Shown: positions 18,828 to 28,114, counted from the stretch's first letter. The stretch is DNA of 64,000 nt from Gammaproteobacteria bacterium (GCA_012103475.1 WLWS01000001.1:186001-250000), one strand, 5' to 3'. Translations and numbers: made by a program. The notes: generated by a model from the sequence alone, not told the origin.

Positions 18828-18857
18828 TGGAGTTTTCCTGAGTTCCTATATCTGTAC

Positions 18858-20642
18858 TTACTGTGAATGCACAGGCTGACCACGAAGTACCGTCATTAGC
18901 ACCTGTGTATCACTGACGTCCTCTATCGGCACCTGAAAGATATTTCGATCAAGCACGATAAAGTCTGCAGACTTACCTGCTTCCAGAGAACCGGTTTGCT
19001 TTTCCACTTTTCCGGCAACCGCGCCGTTGATGGTGAAGATTCGTAGCGTCGTTTCCAGATCAATCGCCTGCTCCAGCCATAGTGCGCCGGGTCGAACACC
19101 GTAGGGATCGCGGCGGGTTACCATCGCTTCAATTCCCGGCCAGGGATTGGGATCGGGAACCACAGAGGGCCAGTCAGAACCGTAAATCAGATGCGCACCT
19201 GCTTCGTGAAGGTTTTTAATTGGCCAGAAACGGTTTTCGACGTTGTTGCCTACCACCTGTGTCATCACTTCAACCAGCGGGGTCGGGTACCACAAAATCG
19301 GGCACATCTCAGCGGCAACGTTCAGTTCCTTAAAGCGCGGAATATCATCAGGATGGATCAATTCGGCATGTGAGATTTCATGCATCATGCTGGAATCCGG
19401 GTTGGCTTTACGCGCGGCTTCTATCGCATCCAGAGAAACACGTACTGCTCGATCACCAGTAGCATGGATCTTTACCGTCAGATTTTGCGCATCCAGCGCA
19501 ATCATGTCTTCTGTTAAGACTTCAGGTGTATGAATCAGCTTACCGAGAAACTTGTCCCCATGTTTTTCGTCCGCCACATAGGGGTCAAGCATACCGGCTG
19601 TTCGTGTGGGTGGAATTCCGTCGAGCATGATCTTGATAAACTCCGTGTCGAAATTTTTTGTCGCGAATTCTTTACGGTCCTCAATGTTCTTCTTTTCCCC
19701 TTCGTGCGTATCAGTCCACATCATTTTCCAATTGAGACTCGCACTGATACGCATACTCAGTTTATTGGCTTCATCAAGCGCGCGATAAGCTTTCATCGCA
19801 TGGCGATCAACCGAGGCATCCTTAACTGCGATGATCCCGACTTTGTTCATTTCTTTGGTTGCCCAGTCCAGCGCAGTCTGATAATCCTCATCGCTGCGTA
19901 CCGGCAGTTTCTTTAAGACATCGTAAGCGGCATTGTCGATAAGAACGCCGGTAGGTTCATTTGAATCTTTTTCTCTGATAATGACGCCACCATTGGGCGC
20001 CTCAGTCTCGACAGAGATTCCCAGTACCTCAAGACCCTTTGAGTTGAGCCAGGCACCATGCACCGTGGAGTCACCCAGATAAATCGGATGCTCAGTGGTG
20101 ATCGCATCCAGTATTTTTTTATGCGGAACAGTGTCTGATTCCATGTAGCCCATTTCCCACTGCCCACCGATAATCCATTCTCCCTTTGGTGTATTGGCAG
20201 CACATTCAGTCAGCTTGACAACGATTTCATCGATCGTGTGTGTAAAAGGAAATGCACACTGAAAATTATATTTCTCCCCTGCCTGCATCGGATGCGCATG
20301 CATATCATGTATGCCGGGCATCACCATTTTATTTTGCAGGTTATAAACTTTGGTGCTCTCTCCAACATGTTTTGCTATGTCAGCATTGCTGCCGACAGCA
20401 ATAATTTTTCCGTTGGAAACTGCAATTGCTCTGGCCCAGGAATTATCCTGATCAACGGTATAAACCCGGCCATTCATATAGGCTGTTTCTGCGATCTCGG
20501 CCGCAACTTTCTTAGCCGGACCTGTCGCAGAACCGCTTTTGTCTGCAGGTTCATCTTTACTGCAGGCATTTAAAACAGCGACTGTAAGGAGCACTACGAA
20601 TACGAAAGGCAAACTGGAAGTGTTCTTAGTAGTAAAATTCAT
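18858..20642 (-). CDS. Amidohydrolase family 3 (YtcJ-like), predicted lipoprotein
   Basis: I choose the ATG at 20642 (594 residues) because AGGA stands six bases upstream and the protein then begins with a lipoprotein signal peptide with lipobox VLNAC; a longer frame from 20690 lacks these. The metal-site motif HDMHAHP, a KIHATGDRA segment and GSDWPSVVPDPNPWPG are typical of YtcJ/AepA-like exo-amidohydrolases. The C-terminal TGSLEAGKSADFIVLD closes the composite beta domain. Substrate unknown. It heads the long minus-strand run and faces the RidA gene across a palindrome. Confidence 0.9.
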   Translation of the reverse strand: MNFTTKNTSSLPFVFVVLLTVAVLNACSKDEPADKSGSATGPAKKVAAEIAETAYMNGRVYTVDQDNSWARAIAVSNGKIIAVGSNADIAKHVGESTKVYNLQNKMVMPGIHDMHAHPMQAGEKYNFQCAFPFTHTIDEIVVKLTECAANTPKGEWIIGGQWEMGYMESDTVPHKKILDAITTEHPIYLGDSTVHGAWLNSKGLEVLGISVETEAPNGGVIIREKDSNEPTGVLIDNAAYDVLKKLPVRSDEDYQTALDWATKEMNKVGIIAVKDASVDRHAMKAYRALDEANKLSMRISASLNWKMMWTDTHEGEKKNIEDRKEFATKNFDTEFIKIMLDGIPPTRTAGMLDPYVADEKHGDKFLGKLIHTPEVLTEDMIALDAQNLTVKIHATGDRAVRVSLDAIEAARKANPDSSMMHEISHAELIHPDDIPRFKELNVAAEMCPILWYPTPLVEVMTQVVGNNVENRFWPIKNLHEAGAHLIYGSDWPSVVPDPNPWPGIEAMVTRRDPYGVRPGALWLEQAIDLETTLRIFTINGAVAGKVEKQTGSLEAGKSADFIVLDRNIFQVPIEDVSDTQVLMTVLRGQPVHSQ

Positions 20643-20758
20643 TTCTTGTCCTGTCCCCGGAATGTTCGATTCAACGGCGCATAATATCATTTCCAGGCGC
20701 TATTAAGGCCATCAAAAATGGCGGTTTTAGCCGCAAAAATGCTCTCCTCTGAAAATTG

Positions 20759-20787
20759 TTTTAATCTTAAACATTTTAAGGTTAAAA
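20759..20787. promoter_or_regulatory. 29-bp operator-like palindrome
   Basis: Two 13-base arms, TTTTAATCTTAAA (20759-20771) and TTTAAGGTTAAAA (20775-20787), are separated by CAT and match with a single mismatch. The core CTTAAA-CAT-TTTAAG is perfect. It lies 40 bases before the RidA start and 116 bases before the amidohydrolase start, in the only gap between the two divergent units. This is typical of a TetR- or IclR-type dimer site. The cognate regulator is not obvious in the window. Confidence 0.6.
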
Positions 20788-20827
20788 TAGTTTTACCTCA
20801 TTTTATCAAAGACTGGACTAAAACAGA

Positions 20828-21226
20828 ATGAAGATATTAAACCCTGAGAATTGGGCTGCTCCGAAGGGCTACTCCAATGGTGTGATGGCGCAGGGCCAGG
20901 TGATTTATGTGGCCGGTCAGATAGGCTGGGATGAAAACTGTCAGTTCCAGAGTGACGACTTCGTTGCACAAGTACGCCAGACCTTACTTAACACCTGCGC
21001 GGTACTTGCCGAAGCCGGGGCTGGCCCGCAGCATCTGACCAGAATGACCTGGTATATCACTGACAAACAGGAGTATCTGAGCGCCTTAAGGGAAGTTGGT
21101 GCCGCCTACCGGGAAGTAATCGGCAAGAATTTCCCGGCTATGGCCATGGTTCAGGTCGTAGCGCTGATGGAAGACCGCGCCAAAGTCGAAATTGAATCCA
21201 CTGCCGTGATTCCTGCAGACGACTAA
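20828..21226 (+). CDS. RidA/YjgF-family protein
   Basis: 132 residues, normal for Rid proteins. The N-terminal segment GVMAQGQVIYVAGQIGWDEN and the conserved arginine in the C-terminal RAKVEIESTAV match the imine/enamine deaminase fold. Rid relatives in aromatic operons include 2-aminomuconate deaminase. It is 11 bases upstream of the OYE-type reductase, likely in one transcript, and lies just downstream of the palindrome. Specific substrate unknown. Confidence 0.88.
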   Translation: MKILNPENWAAPKGYSNGVMAQGQVIYVAGQIGWDENCQFQSDDFVAQVRQTLLNTCAVLAEAGAGPQHLTRMTWYITDKQEYLSALREVGAAYREVIGKNFPAMAMVQVVALMEDRAKVEIESTAVIPADD

Positions 21227-21237
21227 GCAGCAAGCTC

Positions 21238-22704
21238 ATGTGGAAACCATCGCAACGAATCAAACATAAAATAGAGCGCGGCGTCTCACCTGATGTTGAG
21301 AAGGCCAAAAACTCGCGCTGGTTCAGCCCAATCAATATCGGCAGCATTGAATTACAACAGCGTACCTGGGTTCCTGCCATGGTGCCATGGCGTGCCAGCG
21401 AAGACGGCTTTGTGACGAAAGATGTAATTGACTGGTATCGTCGTTTCGCATTGGGTAAACCCGGAGTCATCGTCGTAGAAGCCACTGGTATTCGTGACAT
21501 GCCCAGCGGACCCTTGCTGCGCATCGGTGATGATCGTTTTATACCGGGCTTGAAAAAACTGACAGCTGCCGTTAATGAAGCCAGTGAAGGTCAAACCCGA
21601 TTACTGATCCAACTAATTGATTTTCTCAGTATTCGCCGTCGCCCGCCGGCGGAAAAATTCTTCAGCCGACACCTTACTATCACTGCTGCACACCGCGAGA
21701 CCCTGGCAGCTCAGGACTGGAGTGAAGAACGCATTCGCGAGCATCTGTCGAATATCGCCGATGATGACCTTGACGACATACTCAGCGAACGCGAACTTGA
21801 ATCCCTGCGCATGGGTGCACGTGAACGCGTCACCGATATGCAATTTGAACATATTCAAAAACTACCTGAGGTATTGCCCGATCTCTTTGCCGATGCCGCC
21901 TTGAGAGCGAAACAGTCTGGCTTTGATGGTGTTGAGCTGCACTATGCTCATGCCTACACCATGGCCTCGTTTCTGTCTGCCAGAAATGATCGTAATGATG
22001 GCTACGGCGGCACACGCGAAAACCGTGTACGTCTGCCTCTCGAGGTGTTTCAACGAGTCAGAGAAAGAGTCGGCGATGACTACACTGTGGGTTGTCGCTA
22101 TCTGAGCGAGGAGTGCATAGACGGCGGCAGTGAGCTCGAAGATGCTCTCTATTTTGGTACTGAGTTTGCCCGTGTTGGTATGGATTTCCTCTCCCTGTCA
22201 CGAGGTGGCAAATTCGACGATGCCAAGCAACCACAGGTTGGCGCAGCAGCCTATCCATACACCGGACCCAGTGGCTATGAATGCATGCCGGCTGTGATCT
22301 CGGATGAACTCGGGCCTTTCGGTCGCAACATCGAACCCTGCGCACAAATAAGAACAAGCATTCGTGCAGCTGGTTTTCAAACACCAATAGTTGCCATCGG
22401 TGGTGTTCATGAATTTCATCAGGCCGAAGCAATACTGGAAAAAGGTCAGGCTGATATAGTCGGCTCAGCTCGACAGAGTCTGGCTGACCCTGACTGGTTT
22501 AACAAAATAAAATCAGGTCTGGGCGATGAAGTTAATTTATGTAAATTTACCAATTACTGCGAAGGTCTGGATCAAAAACACAAGCAGGTCACCTGCCAGT
22601 TGTGGGATAGAAAAGATATTACTGATGAGACGCCCTTAACTATCGATGGCAAACGGAGATTGATTGCACCGCTATGGAACCACCATGCTGGTATTGAAAG
22701 CTAG
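21238..22704 (+). CDS. Old yellow enzyme-family NADH:flavin oxidoreductase, enlarged
   Basis: 488 residues, longer than plain OYEs (about 365). The FMN barrel is clear: WFSPINIGSIEL at the start, GVELHYAHAYTMASFLS with the histidine-tyrosine active-site strand, NDGYGGTRENRVRLPLEV, and the late phosphate-binding IVGSARQSLADPDW. An insertion (about residues 115-190) is rich in charged residues. The tail has three cysteines (NLCKFTNYCE, then VTC), reminiscent of the iron-sulfur segment of dienoyl-CoA reductase relatives but one cysteine short and without their FAD domain. It probably reduces an activated C=C bond. A terminator follows at once. Confidence 0.88.
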   Translation: MWKPSQRIKHKIERGVSPDVEKAKNSRWFSPINIGSIELQQRTWVPAMVPWRASEDGFVTKDVIDWYRRFALGKPGVIVVEATGIRDMPSGPLLRIGDDRFIPGLKKLTAAVNEASEGQTRLLIQLIDFLSIRRRPPAEKFFSRHLTITAAHRETLAAQDWSEERIREHLSNIADDDLDDILSERELESLRMGARERVTDMQFEHIQKLPEVLPDLFADAALRAKQSGFDGVELHYAHAYTMASFLSARNDRNDGYGGTRENRVRLPLEVFQRVRERVGDDYTVGCRYLSEECIDGGSELEDALYFGTEFARVGMDFLSLSRGGKFDDAKQPQVGAAAYPYTGPSGYECMPAVISDELGPFGRNIEPCAQIRTSIRAAGFQTPIVAIGGVHEFHQAEAILEKGQADIVGSARQSLADPDWFNKIKSGLGDEVNLCKFTNYCEGLDQKHKQVTCQLWDRKDITDETPLTIDGKRRLIAPLWNHHAGIES

Positions 22705-22707
22705 AAG

Positions 22708-22731
22708 AAAACCCCGCGTTAACGGGGTTTT
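22708..22731. terminator. Bidirectional rho-independent terminator
   Basis: A perfect 9-bp stem AAAACCCCG / CGGGGTTTT encloses the loop CGTTAA. T-rich or A-rich flanks on both sides let it serve both the OYE gene (stop at 22704) and the convergent TonB receptor (stop at 22750). Confidence 0.9.
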
Positions 22732-22749
22732 AATTATATGAGCTGAGAC

Positions 22750-25080
22750 TTAGTTAAAGTTATACGACGCCGTTACGCCAAAAGTCGGCTCCGATAATCC
22801 CGGAACACAAATTATAGCTTCCGTGAGTCCAGCCAGATCGGTTTTCGAATTACAGAATTCCTCACCAGTCAGGTTTTTACCCCAGACACTGACCTCGTAT
22901 TCTTCACTGGAACCAAAAGCATAAGAGCCTCTGGCGTTGAGTAACCAGTATCCGGATTGACTGAGGACACGTTCATTACCAACGGAAAAAGTGACGAAAT
23001 CCTGGTAACGCCAATCGGTTTGTATCGCCGCCGTGCCATTTGCCAGCTGAAATTCTTTTCGCACAGCACCGGTAAAGGAAACATCAGGCGTATTAGGTAA
23101 AGAGTTACCCTTGGCGACACCAACAATCAACCCGGGATCATCAATTTCTCCATCGAGCAAACCCAGTCCAGCAGTAAGCAACCAGCCTTCAGCGGGTATC
23201 CACTGTATATCAAATTCAGCGCCGAGCATGCTTGCCTCAGGCACATTGAGTAGCTGCGGTACAGCAAACCCTGAGACAGGGTTAAACAGGGGCTGAAAAG
23301 TTTGCATATTTTCCCAGTTGTAATAGAACACAGCGCCGTTCAATTGCAGCGAGTTATCCATCCAGTTTGACTTGATACCCAGCTCATAGGCCCAGAGGAC
23401 TTCAGGTTCCACACCCTGTGCGGCATTACCGGTCAGTGCCTGTAAGGCAGCGAGACTGAAACCACCACCTTTAAAACCACGCGAGATACTGGCATAGACG
23501 AGCATGTCCTCTGTAGCTTGCCAGTCCAGAGCAAATCGAGATCCCCACTCACTAAAATTTCCGTCCAGAACTTCAACCGGAGGAAAAGCAACTCCAGGTA
23601 AATCTACTGCATTAAAACCAATATGGGCATTGTCACCGACATTTGGGCAAAAAGGTGGTGAAGCAGGCGGACCGGGCAGCTGACCCGTACAGCGCACGGA
23701 TGGGTTGTTATAGCCTTGCTTGGTCTCCTTGGTATGACGAAGACCTACGGTAGCTGTCAAGTTGTCCTGTAAATCATGCTCGATCTGAAAATAACCGGAA
23801 AACACCTCGTTGTCCTGATCAACAATCGTATTCGGTACAATCTTGAAAAAATTAGCCGCAGACGGTGCTGGCGGCGCAGGAGTACGTCTGACCGCTGAGG
23901 AAAAACGACCTTCCTCAAAGAAATAGTAAAAACCAGCAATCCAGCGCCAGCTTTGATCGTCTGCTGACTGCACCCGAACCTCCTGAGCCCACTGGTCATA
24001 TTCACCTTCCTGCATAAACTGGAAAGCCACATTCGGTCCGCCATCACTGTCTTCCAGATACAAAACTTCAACAGAGTCGTAGGCACTTATCGAGGTTACT
24101 GTCAGCGAGCCCACATTCCAGACTGCCTTTAGACCGGTACCCCACATGTCGGCATTCTCACGATGACGCGTTCCACCATAGACATCTTCCCAGTCATTCG
24201 CCTGAAAATTGAAACCAGTTGAATCTACGCAATTAGGATTGTTTTGCGGTTGCAGCTGATCAAGGGGAACCGCACAGGGGACCAGTGGGTTGGCCGGATC
24301 CTGTTTTCCTACCATTTTAAATGGGTAAGGATCGCCACGATTAACACCACCATGCACATTCGCCAGAAAAGACCAGTCCTCATTTGGTTCCCAAAGAAGC
24401 TGGAATCGACCAGCCTGTTTGTCAGTCTCACCAACATCTTCACCGGTGGTCAGATTATCAAATACACCGTCACGCTTGTTACTGACCAGAGAAACACGCA
24501 TGGCGGCCGTGTCACCAAGAGCCATACCAAAGGCACCTTCGACATCAATCTGGTCAAAACTTCCATAGCCAGCTTTTATATAGCCATTCATGCCATCGTC
24601 AATGACGGGTTTGCGGCTAACATAATTAACGGCACCACCCGTCGTGTTGCGCCCAAACAGTGTATTCTGTGGACCCTTAAGAACTTCCACTCGCTCAGTA
24701 TCAAAGGTTGAAAAGGCTAATTGAAAGGGCGAGTTAAGTGCGACGTCGTCAAGATAAACACCTACTGCACCCACTACGTTTAGATGAAAATCATTGGTAC
24801 CAACTCCACGCAGGAAAAAATTGTATTTAGAACCACCCTGAGCGATGATTCCGGCATTCGGTATCAAAGCCATTATCTCTTCGGCACTGTTGACGCCGAA
24901 CTTATTCAGACTCTCGCCGGAAAAAGCAGAAATTGCGATTGGAACTTCCTGAAGAGATTCCGCTCGTTTTTGTGCAGTGACTACAACCTCTTCAATTTGC
25001 GCCTGAACTGACAGGCTAGTAGTAAAAAAGCCACATACCCCGAACAGCAGGGTAAGGGACCGAAGTGAATATATACGCAT
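22750..25080 (-). CDS. TonB-dependent outer-membrane receptor
   Basis: 776 residues. A signal peptide ends at VQAQ and is followed at once by the TonB box IEEVVVTAQKR and a plug domain (LRGVGTNDF, VEVLKGPQNTLFGRNTTGG). A 22-stranded barrel is implied by the alternating aromatic strands, ending in a terminal aromatic strand (TASYNFN). The plug type is the IroN/FyuA-like group common in sphingomonads and marine gammaproteobacteria that take up organic nutrients. No iron-specific neighbours are present; with sulfatase and ring-cleavage genes nearby, import of a sulfated or aromatic compound is plausible. The AraC gene lies upstream on the same strand. Confidence 0.93.
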   Translation of the reverse strand: MRIYSLRSLTLLFGVCGFFTTSLSVQAQIEEVVVTAQKRAESLQEVPIAISAFSGESLNKFGVNSAEEIMALIPNAGIIAQGGSKYNFFLRGVGTNDFHLNVVGAVGVYLDDVALNSPFQLAFSTFDTERVEVLKGPQNTLFGRNTTGGAVNYVSRKPVIDDGMNGYIKAGYGSFDQIDVEGAFGMALGDTAAMRVSLVSNKRDGVFDNLTTGEDVGETDKQAGRFQLLWEPNEDWSFLANVHGGVNRGDPYPFKMVGKQDPANPLVPCAVPLDQLQPQNNPNCVDSTGFNFQANDWEDVYGGTRHRENADMWGTGLKAVWNVGSLTVTSISAYDSVEVLYLEDSDGGPNVAFQFMQEGEYDQWAQEVRVQSADDQSWRWIAGFYYFFEEGRFSSAVRRTPAPPAPSAANFFKIVPNTIVDQDNEVFSGYFQIEHDLQDNLTATVGLRHTKETKQGYNNPSVRCTGQLPGPPASPPFCPNVGDNAHIGFNAVDLPGVAFPPVEVLDGNFSEWGSRFALDWQATEDMLVYASISRGFKGGGFSLAALQALTGNAAQGVEPEVLWAYELGIKSNWMDNSLQLNGAVFYYNWENMQTFQPLFNPVSGFAVPQLLNVPEASMLGAEFDIQWIPAEGWLLTAGLGLLDGEIDDPGLIVGVAKGNSLPNTPDVSFTGAVRKEFQLANGTAAIQTDWRYQDFVTFSVGNERVLSQSGYWLLNARGSYAFGSSEEYEVSVWGKNLTGEEFCNSKTDLAGLTEAIICVPGLSEPTFGVTASYNFN

Positions 25081-25176
25081 TATTTCTCCCCCAGAAAGTA
25101 GTAATACTTTGATTAGTTATCGATAATAGGTCAAATGAGCAAAAAAATCTTGTACGTAGACATAATAATAATGTTG

Positions 25177-26232
25177 TTATTTAACGACATTATTTAAATT
25201 GTCTTGCACACAAATTCTTGTGTTACTTACGCCCTTCGCCAGTGTTGCTGAGGGCAACTCATCAAATTGGTTCTTGTATATCCGTGTAAAGTGGCTGGCA
25301 TGCTCAAAACCCCATTGTCTGGCGAGCTCGGAAATTTTTGTAGCTGAGCCATCACTTCTGAGCAGCTCTCTGTATATGCCGTTCAGTTTTTTCTGCCGCA
25401 CAAAAGCCATCGGGCCCAGCTCATGAGTTTTCCTGAAACCGTTCTGCAGTGTCCTGACGGATACGCCAGATTGTTGTACCAGCTCGTCAATCCCAAATGG
25501 CTTGCGAATATTCTTTAGAATGTAATCCGTGGTTCGTTTTACATAACCGTAAACCGGTACAGCGCGTTTTCGATGAGATACTTTTTCACTGGTCAACGGA
25601 TCCGAAGTCAGGAGTGTTGTCACCAGTAACTCTTCCCACAAACCGGTGAGGCGTTGTTTTTGAGCCTGCTCCCCTCCTCTGTTGCTTAAGGCGATCAGGT
25701 TTCTGACGATATTCATAACACTCAGACCATGACCATTGGTCAGATCAATATCGGCCTGCAGCTGAAAATCCATGGGAATTTCATTATCCGTCAATGTTTC
25801 GTAGATTGCCTTGATATAGGCAGAAGGAATTCTGACAACCAGCGCAGAGGTATGTTCCTGCCACTGCACTTCAACCGGTGCGTCAGGCATGTGAAAAATG
25901 GCGGCCCTTCCACTGTCAGCGATAATCTCGCCACCTTGAGTTCTGTCTATGACACTCCCCTGCATAGGAATTAAAATCTGCGCGACACGCAGGGGTACTG
26001 AACGGGCAATGACATTGGCACCCAGATGTACACCAAACATTTCCAGATGAGTGAAGCGCGCCTGAGATAAATGAGCGTTCACGGTCTGAGCTTTATCTAA
26101 CAAGGTAAGCCTTCTTTTCTCAAGTAAATCGCCCTTATCGAGAAAGCCCTCCAGCTCATCTACATCAACGCTGGCGAACGCAAGATTGTTTGCAAATGGT
26201 AAAGCGGAAGGAAAGGTGGCGAAGGCAGTCAT
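25177..26232 (-). CDS. AraC-family transcriptional regulator
   Basis: 351 residues. The N-terminal ligand domain resembles AraC_binding_2 (blocks LGANVIARSV and FHMPDAPVEVQWQEHTSALV). The C-terminal double helix-turn-helix covers about residues 235-340, with FGIDELVQQSGVSVRTLQNGF and ISELARQWGFEHASHFTRIY. This domain pair is frequent in activators of aromatic dioxygenase operons (AndR/CbdS-like). It lies upstream of the TonB receptor and is divergent from the second sulfatase over 310 bases, so either or both may be targets. Confidence 0.92.
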   Translation of the reverse strand: MTAFATFPSALPFANNLAFASVDVDELEGFLDKGDLLEKRRLTLLDKAQTVNAHLSQARFTHLEMFGVHLGANVIARSVPLRVAQILIPMQGSVIDRTQGGEIIADSGRAAIFHMPDAPVEVQWQEHTSALVVRIPSAYIKAIYETLTDNEIPMDFQLQADIDLTNGHGLSVMNIVRNLIALSNRGGEQAQKQRLTGLWEELLVTTLLTSDPLTSEKVSHRKRAVPVYGYVKRTTDYILKNIRKPFGIDELVQQSGVSVRTLQNGFRKTHELGPMAFVRQKKLNGIYRELLRSDGSATKISELARQWGFEHASHFTRIYKNQFDELPSATLAKGVSNTRICVQDNLNNVVK

Positions 26233-26542
26233 CTTAAAATGATTCGTTCATAACGTTTCTAAAGAATGTGCTTTGATTATGCGGTGAAATTCATTAAAAC
26301 AACATAGCAGGGAATAGCAACAGGCTATTTCCAGAAAAGTAATATTTTTATTTTTAATTCATGCAGTTAGAGATAATTCCTGATTCCTCTACAGCACAAT
26401 CCAGTAAAAATAGCTCGAGTTTTTGCGTTTTTACGCTATCACAGGAGCTTTCATTTCAAGTCGTACAGTGGAAAATCCAGTATATTCGTATCAGCCTGTG
26501 TCTCACAGGAAAAAACTTTCGCTCAACTTGTGGAGATAACTT
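26233..26542. other. 310-base intergenic region with two inverted repeats, no gene
   Basis: This AT-rich gap separates the AraC regulator from the divergent sulfatase. It contains AATAGC-AACAG-GCTATT at 26313-26329 and CCTGTG-TCT-CACAGG at 26495-26509, the latter perfect and 33 bases before the sulfatase ATG. GGAG at 26532-26535 is the sulfatase ribosome binding site. A short open frame across it has no recognisable protein and no ribosome binding site, so I do not call it. Confidence 0.5.
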
Positions 26543-28114
26543 ATGAGTACTATTCGATCTGTTCGCCCTGCTGCTTTTGTTTTGAGCCTGTTTGTCGCGG
26601 GTGCTAGTTTCGCATATCAGCCTGATGCGGCACATGAGAAAGCGGCGAAAGAAAATGCGAAAGTCTGGAAACAAGAAGACAGGGCGATAGATAAGAAACT
26701 GGCAGAGCTTGAAAAACGCTTTGGTAAAAAGCCCAATATTATTTATATCCTCGCCGACGATATCGGCTGGGGTGAACTCGGTTCCTATCTCGGTGGCAAA
26801 TTACGCGGTACGCCAACGCCGAACCTCGACAAGATGGCCCGAAAAGGTATGCAGTTTTTATCGCATTACTCAGAACCTTCCTGTACGCCAACGCGGCTTG
26901 CACTGTTAACGGGTCGACATCCTGTTCGAACCGGTGTCGATATTGTGCTCTGGCCCGGACAAACACAGGGGCTTGCAGCGGAAGAAGTCACCGTCGCTGA
27001 AATGCTGTCAAAAGCCGGTTACGACACCGCTATGTTTGGTAAATGGCACGTCGGCGATCTGGAACAGCATGCGCCGGAAAATCAGGGTTTTGATTATGCC
27101 TACTATGGCCTGTACAACGGCGCCATCTATTCCTGGGTAAACCAGAAGAATTTCTACGAACAGCAAACCATCGATGGTGTCGGTCACTTTTACGATTTCC
27201 CCGGCACCTTTGAAGATTACAAAAACAAATATGGCATCGAGATACTCGGTGCGCTCGAAGGAAAGAAGGGAAAAGGCCGCAAAGAAATCAAATCGATGGG
27301 TCCGGAGTCGATGGTGGAAATGGAAGAAGATTCCATTAATAAGATTAAAAGTTACATTAAGGACAAGGCTGATTCAGATAAACCTTTTTTCGTTTACTGG
27401 GCATCTTACGCGCAGCAGATGGCTTCATCACCGCGCGAGTATCGTTTCAATGAAGGTCAGGATTACGTTAATAATCAAAGCGCACAGTTAGCACAGCACG
27501 ACGACTATATTCAGCAATTACTGGATACCGTGAAAGACGCTGGTATCGAAGAAAACACGCTGATTGTCTGGGTAAGTGATAACGGGCCGATGTATGCCTT
27601 CTGGCCAGACGCCGGTTATTCTTGGTTACGTGGTGCAAAAGGTGAAGTTTATGAAGGCGGCATGCGCACACCGGGTTTTGCTGTCTGGCCGGGAATGATA
27701 GAAGCCGGTCAGCAACCTATGGACATGATTTCCGTCACCGACCTCTTTGTGACGGCTACACGTATAGCGGGTGTCGAAAACAAAATACCTTCCGACAGAG
27801 TCGTCGATGGCATCGATCAACTTCCGCTCTTACTGAATGGCGAAGGTAATGGCCGCAGAAAACACATGTTCTATTATAGCGGCAATGATTTGAAAGCGAT
27901 TCGCATGGAAGATCATAAACTGGTTATCGTCCCGGGTTCAAAAGGGGGGTTACCTAACTATGAACTATATAACCTGATTCGCGATCCGGGAGAAAAATAT
28001 GGTGCCATGTATAACCATCTCTGGGCCATCGTGCCTTTTCAACGCATGGTCGGTGCACACATGAAACTGATCAAAGAGAAACCTCACCGAAAAATAAAAT
28101 CAGGACTGTTTTAA
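26543..28114 (+). CDS. Arylsulfatase-like sulfatase, exported
   Basis: 523 residues. A signal peptide (residues 1-24, ending ASFA) directs it to the periplasm or beyond. The catalytic signature is C-T-P-T-R at 114-118; Cys114 requires formylglycine conversion. Metal residues are in ADDIGWGE (D72, D73), the FGKWHVGD lysine/histidine and VSDNGPM. An N-terminal helical extension (residues 28-62, charged) precedes the core. It is only distantly similar to the lipoprotein sulfatase of the ring-cleavage run. GGAG seven bases before the ATG supports the start. The alcohol dehydrogenase follows 55 bases later. Confidence 0.92.
   Translation: MSTIRSVRPAAFVLSLFVAGASFAYQPDAAHEKAAKENAKVWKQEDRAIDKKLAELEKRFGKKPNIIYILADDIGWGELGSYLGGKLRGTPTPNLDKMARKGMQFLSHYSEPSCTPTRLALLTGRHPVRTGVDIVLWPGQTQGLAAEEVTVAEMLSKAGYDTAMFGKWHVGDLEQHAPENQGFDYAYYGLYNGAIYSWVNQKNFYEQQTIDGVGHFYDFPGTFEDYKNKYGIEILGALEGKKGKGRKEIKSMGPESMVEMEEDSINKIKSYIKDKADSDKPFFVYWASYAQQMASSPREYRFNEGQDYVNNQSAQLAQHDDYIQQLLDTVKDAGIEENTLIVWVSDNGPMYAFWPDAGYSWLRGAKGEVYEGGMRTPGFAVWPGMIEAGQQPMDMISVTDLFVTATRIAGVENKIPSDRVVDGIDQLPLLLNGEGNGRRKHMFYYSGNDLKAIRMEDHKLVIVPGSKGGLPNYELYNLIRDPGEKYGAMYNHLWAIVPFQRMVGAHMKLIKEKPHRKIKSGLF

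Noticed and set aside
26361-26546. A 61-codon frame before the second sulfatase
   Set aside because: It runs through the inverted repeat and ribosome binding site of the sulfatase and shows no protein-like pattern.
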